DNA of 32,880 bases from Hofstenia miamia. Its lineage: Eukaryota > Xenacoelomorpha > Acoela. A model generated the notes under the pieces. That model was not told where the DNA came from, made no database searches, and saw nothing but the letters and a program-made list of their open reading frames with translations. Numbering within the stretch: the stretch's first letter is position 1; every line of letters begins with the position of its first letter. The stretch covers positions 261,054 to 293,933 of the forward strand of contig SCFE01000049.1 in the NCBI GenBank assembly GCA_004352715.1, given 5' to 3'. The translations under genes were made by a program, and so were the position numbers. Shown here piece after piece: positions 9,604 to 17,723 of the stretch.

Positions 9604-10620
9604 ATGTTTGCTCCGGCCGTGGACGGTCGGGTTTCTCTCTCGCTCGCAGAAGCGATACGCGAAAAGCTATTTGCTGGTGCGCCGACACTTGATGCGGCAT
9701 CTTCTCTAATCAAAGATAAAAAGAAAACGCCGCTGCATCAAATGTTCTTTCTTCTTGACAAAGAAAACGCCGCTGAAGCTCTTCTACTTCTTTTTAAATG
9801 CTCACTCAACTCTGTCTCCAATGCTGCAACACAATCTTCTCCTACCAAATCTGCTTGCTCAATCAATGCATCCTGTTCAACACAAACAGTCGATTCTCCC
9901 TCCGAACATCGCTATATTTCCTTCAAAAATCCACCCCAGTCTCCAAGAAGAAAATCTGACAAACCACGAAGTCAAGTAAAATCGATCAAACCTGGTACAA
10001 CCTCATTAATCATTGGAAGCAGCATCCTTCGAAATGTCCGCTCACATAATCTTCTACCTAACCAAACCACGTCCATCCATTCTTATCCTGGTCACAATTC
10101 TAGACGTCTTGCTGAAAAGATCTCGCAATATCCAAAAGTTCACGTCAATTCTGTCATTCTAAACACTGGTCTAATCGATGCAATACACTCCACTGATGTT
10201 CGAACATTCAAATCAAATATCAATCATCTAGTTGAACAGATTCGTCTTAAATTCTCGCCACGTTTCATCTACTTCTTAGAAATTACACCAGTCTCCAAAT
10301 ATTCACTCTTACAACAAAATCACGTCATTGATGAATTTAACGAAGTCCTATCACGCGTCTCTTCAAACAAGTTCAATGTCATCCCTGTCTTCAAAAGATT
10401 CATGTTATCACGAAGAACCATCGATTGTAGTCTCCTGTCCCAAGATGGGATTCATCTTTCTGGCAATGGAATCAAACAAATGACTCAGATCCTAAAGAAT
10501 CACTTCAGTCCTCGTCCAATAACTGCTTCATCATTCCGTACTCCTCACGTTTCTTACTCCAAAGTCATAAGTTCCTCTTCGCGTCGATGTCTTCTTCCGA
10601 CCCCATCTCTTCCTCTCTAG
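9604..10620 (+). CDS. LINE ORF1 with SGNH-hydrolase-like domain
   Basis: 338 residues. Residues 1-130 are Ser/Thr/Lys-rich and probably flexible, with a possible short helix near LLDKENAAEALLLLF. Residues 131-305 resemble the SGNH/GDSL esterase fold found in ORF1 proteins of CR1-type LINEs: block I is LIIGSSILRN (Ser140 as nucleophile; the usual GDS is GSS), block II is GHNSRRL at 163-169, block III is NTGLID around 187-192, and block V is DGIHLSGNGI at 291-300, which supplies the Asp and His. No zinc knuckle or RRM is seen. In this family ORF1 binds the element RNA; the esterase role is unsettled. ORF2 starts one base after its stop, in the next frame. The sense strand is richer in C than ORF2. 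The start is the first ATG after an in-frame stop at 9583. Confidence 0.85.
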   Translation: MFAPAVDGRVSLSLAEAIREKLFAGAPTLDAASSLIKDKKKTPLHQMFFLLDKENAAEALLLLFKCSLNSVSNAATQSSPTKSACSINASCSTQTVDSPSEHRYISFKNPPQSPRRKSDKPRSQVKSIKPGTTSLIIGSSILRNVRSHNLLPNQTTSIHSYPGHNSRRLAEKISQYPKVHVNSVILNTGLIDAIHSTDVRTFKSNINHLVEQIRLKFSPRFIYFLEITPVSKYSLLQQNHVIDEFNEVLSRVSSNKFNVIPVFKRFMLSRRTIDCSLLSQDGIHLSGNGIKQMTQILKNHFSPRPITASSFRTPHVSYSKVISSSSRRCLLPTPSLPL

Positions 10621-10621
10621 A

Positions 10622-13600
10622 ATGACTAAATCAATCAAAATGGTAAATTTTTTTATGTATTATCTAGTTATATATTTTGTCTTCCGAAATGTACATATAT
10701 ACTATATACATGTTCACTTGCAAACACAACACAGAAAGCACTTACATCTCAATTACTACACGTGTACTACCAAATTCAGTATTTTAATTTATAAACACTT
10801 TATTAGGTATTTTCTTTTTTTAAAATTAATCCTTTCCGGCGACATAGAAACAAATCCTGGTCCTATTCTAAATGAGTCCGAAATTGAACACGAATTGAAA
10901 AACTATTCTAATAACATTAAATATATATACCTTAACGCTAGAAGCCTTAATTCAAGTAGAAATGATTTCTTAAAGTTGATTACAAAAATTGGAAAAAATG
11001 CAATTTTCTTAATTACAGAAACTTGGCTTAAGCCTGATATCGACCCTAACTTGTTTAATCCAGACAGACAAATTTTTGAGGTTTTTTCTAAGAATCGAAT
11101 AGGTAGAGGTGGTGGACTTATGATAATTGTGCCGAAATCTTTAAAACCAGTCCGTAAATCTGAATATGAAATTTATCATGAAATATTTGAATCGCTGTGG
11201 ATAGAAATAAAATCAATAGAGAACTGTTTCCAAAAAGAATTGATAAACGTAACTTATAATCCAAATAAAAATTATCTAGTTGAATATCTAAATTATAAAG
11301 TCAATGAAATATCTGAAATATGTAATAATTATAACTCTCTAAATATATTCGGTGACTTTAATATTAATTACTTTAATTCATATGAACGAAATTCTATAAA
11401 TGAAATGTCTGCTACTTGTAATCTTCGTTGTGTTAATACAGTTTGTCCAACTCGAATGAACAATTTAATTGATTACTTTTTTACTAATTCTGATGATTCC
11501 TTCAAATCCTTAATGTTTGAATCATTTAGTGATCATGCACTGTGTGCATATATTAGTAACAAAACTATTAAAAACAAGCAATTTAAATTCATATATGCAA
11601 GGGACTATTTATCTTACTCTGATGAAAAAATGGAAAAGGCCCTAAGAAACACCCCATTTAACTATATTTACACGTTAAATTCTGGACCTAAAATGATTAA
11701 TTACATTGCAACAGGAATCTACAAGACATTAAACAGTGTTGCACCAATTAAGAAGCGAAGGGTTAAGATCAAAGCAATTAAATTTCCTTTTTCAAACACC
11801 GACGATAATCAAGTCCGTGAACTAGTATCAATTAAGCGAAAATTATTTGATCTTGCAAAATCCGAGCCGACAAAGACTAATTGGACCAATTACGAAAAAT
11901 CAAAGGAAGTAATTAAGCAATTAAGAACAAACAATTTATCTAAAGCTCGGCAAAAATTCTTTAATCAATTAAATTCTACTCGAGAAAAATGGCGATACGT
12001 GCATAAATTTATTGGAAAATATAAAGGGCTTTCATCTGAAATAAATGAATTAAACATCAATAATATGGCCGTAACAGACAAAACTCAAATACTAAATCAT
12101 TTAAATTCAACATTCAAAGAACTTGGAAATTTCGATTTTCCACCTTATAAGAAAAAACAAAATTCTGATAATCTCAAACAATCAAAACAATTTTCCTTTA
12201 GACTTGCTACAATCAATGAATTAGAAAACATTGTTAAAAAACTTGATACCAACAAATCAACCGCTTCTTATAATCTCCCATTTTTTATTATTAAACGTTT
12301 TTTTCCTATTTTTGGAGAACAATTGTTAATCGCATTTAATCAATGTATTATTGATGGTGAATTTCCAGACTTACTAAAAAAATCGGATATAACTCCTATA
12401 TATAAAAAAGGTGACAACCTAAACGCAAAAAATTATAGACCCATTTGTATTACACATCCTTTTAGCAAACTCTTTGAAAAACTTTTGTATGTTCAAATAA
12501 ACGCATTCCTAAAATCTGAAAACATCCTATCACATAAACAATTTGGATTTCGCAATGGCCATAGCACCCAAGACGCAATTCTATCTATTACTCAACAAAT
12601 AAAGTCTAATATATCTCATAATAACTGCAGTAGTGTAGCATTATTAGATTTAAGTAAGGAATTCAATTCAATGAATTTTGATATTTTGCAAGACAAGCTT
12701 ATAAATTATAATTTTGGTGCTAACTCCATTAATTTAATCATGAACTTTTTAAAAAATAGACAGCAGCGTGTAATATTAAACAGTAAAAAATCAAGTTATA
12801 TTACGACTGACCGTGGGGTACCCCAAGGCACTGTACTTGGCCCTATTTTATTTGCAATTTTTGTAAATGATATAATAAAACATGTTAAAAACAGCGACAT
12901 TTACCAATATGCCGACGACACATGCCTAGTAAGTACCGCAAAAAATGCTTTTGATGCTACAAAAAACCTCCAAACAGATGTAGAAAAATTAAACAATTAT
13001 TTTACAAATAATCAACTGAAACTAAATATTGACAAAACCCAATTTATAATTTTTTCACCGAAGGCACAAAGAAATCTAATAAATGATATAGAACTAAAAT
13101 TAAATAATGAGTCAATAAATCAAAGTGATTCAGTCAGCTATTTAGGAGTTGAGATAGATAATGAATTAAAATTTGAAAAATTTCTACTGAATAAGATTCA
13201 AAAAATGACTGCAGGCATTAGATATCTTTATCACTTACGCAATGTAATATCAAGCAATTATCATAAACAACTGATACATGCTTTCTGTTTGTCTCATTTT
13301 CAATACTGTTCTTTTCTTTTAACTAACCTAAATTCGAAACATCGTATGCTTCTATCAAAGACATTTAATTGGTGTATAAAAACTCTAAACTTTGCACAAA
13401 AGCATGATGAAGCATCAGTATATCGTAATAAATATAAAATATTATCTCCGTTCTACCAAATTCATCTGCATATGCTATCTATCTTATTTAAATTCAAATC
13501 TCTGCAAACATCTCTCCTTTTCCTTAATGACTATATTAAATTAAATGAGCGATCGCAAAAATTTCTGTGTTTAGATAAAAATTATAATGGCTTTCATCAC

Positions 13601-13657
13601 ATATCAATTAAATTGTGGAATAATTTAGATTATGAAACGCGAATAAAAAAACTATAA
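10622..13657 (+). CDS. LINE ORF2: 2A, AP endonuclease, reverse transcriptase
   Basis: 1011 residues. Residues 8-33 are hydrophobic and aromatic (FFMYYLVIYFVF), like a signal anchor. The 2A-type motif DIETNPGP is at 74-81. The apurinic endonuclease follows: LNARSL (Asn105), ITETWL (Glu133), GDFNIN (Asp245, Asn247) and SDH at 303-305. Reverse transcriptase spans about 585-800: PIYKKGD, NYRPI, QFGFRNGHSTQDAI, LDLSKEFN (Asp676), GVPQGTVLGP from 732, YADD at 763-766, then LNIDKTQFIIF and YLGVEID. The C-terminal KLWNNLDYETR is typical of this group. The endonuclease nicks the target and the reverse transcriptase copies the element RNA there. If the 2A acts, ribosomes would skip between Gly80 and Pro81 and release the hydrophobic leader. 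In block A, KEFN replaces the usual KAFD, while the catalytic Asp is kept. No stops or frameshifts. Confidence 0.93.
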   Translation: MTKSIKMVNFFMYYLVIYFVFRNVHIYYIHVHLQTQHRKHLHLNYYTCTTKFSILIYKHFIRYFLFLKLILSGDIETNPGPILNESEIEHELKNYSNNIKYIYLNARSLNSSRNDFLKLITKIGKNAIFLITETWLKPDIDPNLFNPDRQIFEVFSKNRIGRGGGLMIIVPKSLKPVRKSEYEIYHEIFESLWIEIKSIENCFQKELINVTYNPNKNYLVEYLNYKVNEISEICNNYNSLNIFGDFNINYFNSYERNSINEMSATCNLRCVNTVCPTRMNNLIDYFFTNSDDSFKSLMFESFSDHALCAYISNKTIKNKQFKFIYARDYLSYSDEKMEKALRNTPFNYIYTLNSGPKMINYIATGIYKTLNSVAPIKKRRVKIKAIKFPFSNTDDNQVRELVSIKRKLFDLAKSEPTKTNWTNYEKSKEVIKQLRTNNLSKARQKFFNQLNSTREKWRYVHKFIGKYKGLSSEINELNINNMAVTDKTQILNHLNSTFKELGNFDFPPYKKKQNSDNLKQSKQFSFRLATINELENIVKKLDTNKSTASYNLPFFIIKRFFPIFGEQLLIAFNQCIIDGEFPDLLKKSDITPIYKKGDNLNAKNYRPICITHPFSKLFEKLLYVQINAFLKSENILSHKQFGFRNGHSTQDAILSITQQIKSNISHNNCSSVALLDLSKEFNSMNFDILQDKLINYNFGANSINLIMNFLKNRQQRVILNSKKSSYITTDRGVPQGTVLGPILFAIFVNDIIKHVKNSDIYQYADDTCLVSTAKNAFDATKNLQTDVEKLNNYFTNNQLKLNIDKTQFIIFSPKAQRNLINDIELKLNNESINQSDSVSYLGVEIDNELKFEKFLLNKIQKMTAGIRYLYHLRNVISSNYHKQLIHAFCLSHFQYCSFLLTNLNSKHRMLLSKTFNWCIKTLNFAQKHDEASVYRNKYKILSPFYQIHLHMLSILFKFKSLQTSLLFLNDYIKLNERSQKFLCLDKNYNGFHHISIKLWNNLDYETRIKKL
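10841..10864 (+). other. 2A-type ribosome-skipping motif in ORF2
   Basis: The codons read D-I-E-T-N-P-G-P, an exact fit to the 2A consensus D-(V/I)-E-x-N-P-G-P, preceded by the upstream stretch LFLKLILSG that is typical of active 2A sequences. In known 2A peptides the Gly-Pro bond is not made and translation goes on from Pro. 2A-like sequences at the start of LINE ORF2 have been described in several invertebrates. Activity here is inferred, not shown. Confidence 0.85.
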
Positions 13658-13917
13658 AAAATTTAGAAAAAAATTATAGCAGTCTCTTCTAATAAAACAG
13701 TATACATTAGGGGACGGTAATAAACTTCATGCATTCGAAACATACATCCAACATTGAGCACCCACACAAACATTCACACAAACATTGATTATATTCTTAT
13801 ATATTGTACATAATAATTTGTAGTAATTTATTGCTTATATTTTATTTTTCTTTTGTCATGTGTTAGTTTGTAGAATTTTGTATACATTAAGCAATAAATT
13901 TGCTTTGACTCTTATTA
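13658..13917 (+). other. LINE 3' untranslated region
   Basis: This stretch, rich in A and T, includes AGGGGACGGTAATAAACTTC and ends TTTGCTTTGACTCTTATT. It is nearly identical to the reverse complement of 21860-22110, which identifies it as the conserved 3' end probably recognised by the element's own reverse transcriptase. An AATAAA hexamer at 13893 could serve as a polyadenylation signal. Confidence 0.8.
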
Positions 13918-13920
13918 AAA

Positions 13921-14853
13921 TAATTTATATTAAAGTCGCCAAATACATTTATAGAACATTTTGGAGCCAATATCATGAGTCCGCCACCTCTACATAATCG
14001 GTTTTTTATAAAAATGTCATAATAATGTCGGTCAGGATTAAACAAATTAGGGTCAGTGTCATGTTGTAACCAAGTTTCGGTAATTAAGAATATTGCGTTT
14101 TGTCCTATCTTATTTATTAAGCTTAGAAAGTCATTTCTGTTTAAAATTAGACTTATAACATTGAGATGTACAAATTTATAGTTTTTGCAGTAATTTTTTA
14201 GTTTTATTTCTATTTGCGATTCTTCTAGAATTGGTCCTGGGTTAAGTTTAATATCTCCTGAGAGCAGTCTTCTTTTTAAATTAAAATATTTATCGAGATT
14301 ATTAGAAATAAATGTACTGAATTTAACTGTATATGCGTAGTATATTAAAAGAATAATTAAACATACGATTTTAAGAAGATTAACATTAATAAGAACATGA
14401 AGAGATATATTTCGACTTACAAAATCATCGTCAGCTTTACAAATTATTCCCTCTAAATTTACTAGATTTTATAATAATAATTATAATTTTTCAAATTTTA
14501 CAAAGTGGTAAATTTAATTTATAAATATAGTCTTCTTTTGTGCTTAAACTTGGTTGCAAGGATTTTATAAAAATACTCTCAATAATTTTTAAATTACTTG
14601 ATCGTGACGTCTGATGTAATATTTTTGTTTCAAAGTTTAGTTAAGAAGATTGCCGTTTGTTTTCTCATAAATTTTAGAGCAAAACTTGAAGATTTGGTAG
14701 AAAATGAACTTACTGAATTTAAGTGTTGTTATGTAGTAGTGCTTAGTGGTGGTGTGTTGTGAGTTGAGAGGTGATATGTCTGAGTGTATATAGTATATAG
14801 CTACATTTTTTAAACAAAGATATGTTAAAATATACAAAATTAAAAGTACCTGT
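13921..14853 (-). pseudogene. Broken ORF2 N-terminal part of older copy
   Basis: Reading leftward, 14837-14637 gives CLKNVAIYYIHSDIS, matching the leader of the intact ORF2 (FRNVHIYYIHVHL). About 14420-14290 gives LLKIVCLIILLIYYAYTVKF, again a hydrophobic leader, followed by LLSGDIKLNPGP. The endonuclease then reads FVHLNVISL, ITETWLQHDTDPNLFNPDR and CRGGGLMILAPK, then jumps to NVFGDFNIN. About 65 residues between the GGGLMI and GDFN boxes are missing compared with the intact copy, and frames shift more than once, so it is dead. Two leader-like stretches precede one 2A, which hints at an internal duplication or a second truncated copy abutting the first near 14470. Confidence 0.8.
14232..14255 (-). 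other. Degenerate 2A-type motif
   Basis: Read on the - strand the codons give D-I-K-L-N-P-G-P. The NPGP core and leading Asp-Ile are kept, but the normally conserved Glu is Lys. Known 2A sequences usually need that Glu, so skipping would probably be weak or absent. It sits at the same place in ORF2 as the intact motif of the younger copy. Confidence 0.75.
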
Positions 14854-15552
14854 TTATTTAGATTGATATGAAGGAGTAGGGAGAAGAACGCGACGAGCGG
14901 TTACAGCTTTTGAATAAGAAATATTTGCTAGACGATGAGTTGGATTGGAGATTTCGTGGGGTCTGAAGTAGGACTGGGATGTATTCCATCCCTAGCAAGA
15001 AGTTTGTCATTGATGTGACGAGGAGCATGTAAAAAGCTTTGGAAAACAGGGATCACAGAGAAATTGTTCACAGATAGAGAGAGGATGACTCGGTTGAATT
15101 CTTGAATTATGAAGTTTCTTTGAATATTTGAATCGTGACAGACAGGCGTGATTTCGAGAACGTAGATGACGACGTACTACTGAGATTAGCCTGCCTAATT
15201 TAGATTTAAAAGACTGAGTGTCATTGGAGTTGAGAGCATCTATAAGGTTAGCTTTGATTATGATCAAGTTGATGTGAGTTTTGTTAGGTTTAATAGATTT
15301 GACATAATTGGATTTTGACTTTGGTTTTCGTGATTGGGAAGTTTCCTTAAAAAAAAGAATATTGACGTGGTGTAGGAGAATGACGAAACCTCGAGGTAGA
15401 AGTGACTGGAGATGCAGAAGTAGAAGTTTCGGCAGTGAGGACATTTGTTGGAGAGGACTGAACACACGCATCAGAGAGGGTAGGGGTTTCTTCTTCAGAA
15501 AAGAGCGCAGTTTTGAAGAGATGTACGAGAGCCTCAGCAGCGAGATCTTTGT
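14854..15552 (-). pseudogene. Broken ORF1 (SGNH-like) of older copy
   Basis: The main open piece is 15471-15007. Matches to the intact ORF1 include KSIKPNKTHINLIII (intact: KSIKPGTTSLIIG), ANLIDALNSNDTQSFKSK (intact: GLIDAIHSTDVRTFKSN) and, in another frame, DGIHPSP, the Asp-His box. The tail SYSKAVTARRVLLPTPS corresponds to the intact C-terminus and ends at a stop at 14854. The block I serine segment is deleted and several frameshifts are present, so no esterase fold could form. The conserved tail in two diverged copies suggests it matters for ORF1 function. Confidence 0.8.
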
Positions 15553-15719
15553 TTAAGTTTAAAATTTAAAATTTAAAATGCAAAAATTATACCAATGTTA
15601 AGTGTAGAAAAAATTTCTTTAATAATGTTGCAATCCAAAAATGGAATACATTATCAACAAAGATAAGAACTATTAATTCCTTTGAGTCACATAAAATTGT
15701 TTACATAGCAAAAATATAT

Positions 15720-15970
15720 TTCTAATATATCATGGCTACAATGCAAATACAAAATTGGCTATACTACCATGGGAAGACTAAAATACATTTAAGAACATAT
15801 TATTATAGAAAGCCTAAATTTAGGAAAAATATGGTGAAGAACTTATTTACTATTTTTGTATTGACCTATGGAATGAATTTCCACCTCTATTTAAAGAAGA
15901 AAAAATAGTAAATGACTTCAAAGGAATTGTAAAAATTTATTTGAAACCTAGAAAAATCAACTATTTTAAT
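15720..15970 (+). pseudogene. LINE ORF2 C-terminal remnant
   Basis: Short frame pieces read HLRTYYYRKPKFRKN and IDLWNEFPPLFKEEK. A tryptophan-asparagine motif (LWNxxP) after an aromatic-rich stretch is typical of the far C-terminus of CR1/Jockey-type LINE ORF2 proteins. It is interrupted by frameshifts and is followed by AT-rich sequence that could be its 3' tail. It belongs to a different family from the 2A LINE. Confidence 0.5.
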
Positions 15971-16082
15971 TACCAAAGAACGCAATCAGTTCCAACAACC
16001 AAGTTTATTCATTGAAGCAGAAAAAACTATTTTTAAATACTTAATAAGTGCTTAATAATTTATGTTTATTATAAAATTTAAA

Positions 16083-16142
16083 TATTATTAATTATTTTTA
16101 TTATTTTTTTATTCTTATTAATATTATTATTATTATAAATAT
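16083..16142. repeat. ATT-rich low-complexity tract
   Basis: About 60 bases made almost only of A and T with repeated ATT units. It may be the 3' tail of the LINE remnant to its left. Confidence 0.7.
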
Positions 16143-16159
16143 TTTAACATTTCAGCAAT

Positions 16160-17280
16160 TAATGCTTAGACCTTTTGAAAGCATTAGATTCAATTGATCA
16201 TAGCATATTACTATAAAAAGTTAAATTTCTAGGTTCTTCTAATGTAAGAAGAATAAGATACCCTTTACTTTTATGAATAACATCATCAATAATTCCTCAA
16301 CGTTTTATGGTCTACTCAGATTTCTTAGGAAAACAAGAATGAATTTCATCTCGCCATATGGTTAATTTAATTAATTACCCCTTTTTTCAATCATTCTTTA
16401 TCGTCGGAAACACAAATCTCCATCAATTGGAGAGGTTTTTTTACTTGTTTTAATTATGATGATAACCTTAATGAACTTGTGCTATGAAAATCATTTGTAA
16501 ATATGTAGATTGTTTTCTTTTATTTCTTACTTGATATCTCTGTTATCGTGCTATATTTGTAGCTTTTCGAAAAATATATATATCTAATGACAATGAAGGT
16601 CTCATCTCTAGGTACTTGTATAATCGTATGCAACGAGTAAAGCTCTCTTTTAGATTGGGTTTGTACTAAAAATGGGGTTCTCCAGGGAACAATTTTCTGT
16701 CCCTTACTATTTAATATTTATATAAACTATTTGTCCGATTTAATGTGACATTATACAATATGCATGTGATACAATATTATTTAATTCTAATAAATCTCCC
16801 GAAAAAACCATTCAAACTCTCGAAAAAAAATTGTACTTATTTCGCTAAATATTTTGCCTCTATAAGACTAAGAGCGAATCCTTTAAAAACTCAATTTTGC
16901 ATTGTTAAGTCAAGTTTTGCATCTACTGATACTTCACAATATAAACCTAATTTTAGCGGTGTTGCTATAGTGCTAGTTAAGTTCTTTAAATACCTAGGAA
17001 TTGTTTTGATTCACATTTTAATTTTTAAAAGCAACTAAATCATATTATTAGAAAGATTGCAATATCTACACAGATATAAACTAAAAGTTCCTTGGAAAAT
17101 TTCATTTACAACTAAATTCGGCTTTCAAAGTAGCAATTAGTAATCATAGATTTAATATGAATAATGAATACAGAAAAATCCCAAGCATTTTTCTGCATCC
17201 ACAATGTTGTATCTATATAAAGAAGGCTCTATAGAAATATTTTTGCAAATTGTAGATAATAATTTAAGTCTCTTACTGTA
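16160..17280 (+). pseudogene. Decayed LINE reverse-transcriptase remnant
   Basis: Motifs appear in the right order but in several frames: LDLLKALDSIDHSIL (block A) near 16167, NGVLQGTIFCPLLFNIYIN (block B) near 16670, then in the open piece 16745-17038 RLRANPLKTQFCIV and FKYLGIVL. The YADD box between them is destroyed by stops. Block A has Leu where the usual Phe lies, and Val-Leu where Val/Ile-Pro is expected. This is a dead LINE piece of the Jockey/CR1 type. It starts after the C-terminal remnant at 15720-15970, so the two come from separate insertions. Confidence 0.65.
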
Positions 17281-17723
17281 TTATGCCTCATGATAATGAA
17301 GCCTCCTAATTTACATATCAATTTTTTTTCTAATTCAACATATTTAATTAATACACAATTATAATTACAATCATTCAAAATCATCTACACATTTATAAAA
17401 CCCAATTATTTAGTTACAATTAACTAAAATTTCTCATGTTAAGCATACTAAAGTTCAATTAAGCATTGAATTATGTAGTTTGTCTATATCCTCTTCACAA
17501 GTAGCTTCATTCGCTTGCAGTCTATGCACTTTGTCAAACGTCGGTAATTGTGCGCGGGGATTGATTTCTACACATGTGACATGTATGTGATTTCTGCAAC
17601 TAAGTAATAAAGCAATCTGAATGAAAGATATGTCATAAGTCCAGCTTTAAATTCAAATGGCCAGTATTGCTTATATAATCCTCGTTTCGGTGCACATGGC
17701 AGCAATGGAATTTTCTATTGGAA
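17281..17723. other. No gene seen
   Basis: AT-rich, noncoding. A somewhat GC-richer patch at 17520-17560 has no recognisable motif. Confidence 0.55.

Larger units (their letters stand above)
9601..13917 (+). mobile_element. Coding-intact LINE (CR1/L2-like) with 2A motif
   Basis: The unit holds ORF1 (9604-10620), ORF2 (10622-13657) and a ~260 bp 3' untranslated tail. The left border is set where the antisense older copy stops (9600). The right border is the end of similarity with a second 3' end at 21860-22158: both read TTGCTTTGACTCTTATT and then differ. There is no poly(A) tail, as expected for the CR1/L2 group, whose 3' ends are short repeats. There is almost no 5' untranslated region, so it may be slightly 5'-truncated. 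Both ORFs are open and catalytic boxes are present, so it was recently, and perhaps still is, competent. No clear target duplication is seen. Confidence 0.88.
13921..15552 (-). mobile_element. Older antisense 2A-LINE copy, 5' portion
   Basis: On the - strand this carries a decayed ORF1 (15552-14854), then an ORF2 start, the degenerate 2A motif and the first half of the endonuclease, ending at GDFNIN right beside the younger LINE. The rest of the endonuclease resumes at 9600 on the far side of that LINE. It is 5'-truncated inside ORF1: similarity to the intact ORF1 begins at LDKENAAEAL. The flank to the right is an AAATTT-rich run. Confidence 0.85.

Noticed and set aside
10841-10864. 2A motif as a sign of an integrated RNA virus
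   Set aside because: The surrounding protein is a LINE endonuclease/RT with SGNH-type ORF1; no viral capsid, helicase or polymerase is present.
15308-15556. 82-codon + strand frame rich in Arg
   Set aside because: Shadow of the antisense ORF1 remnant.
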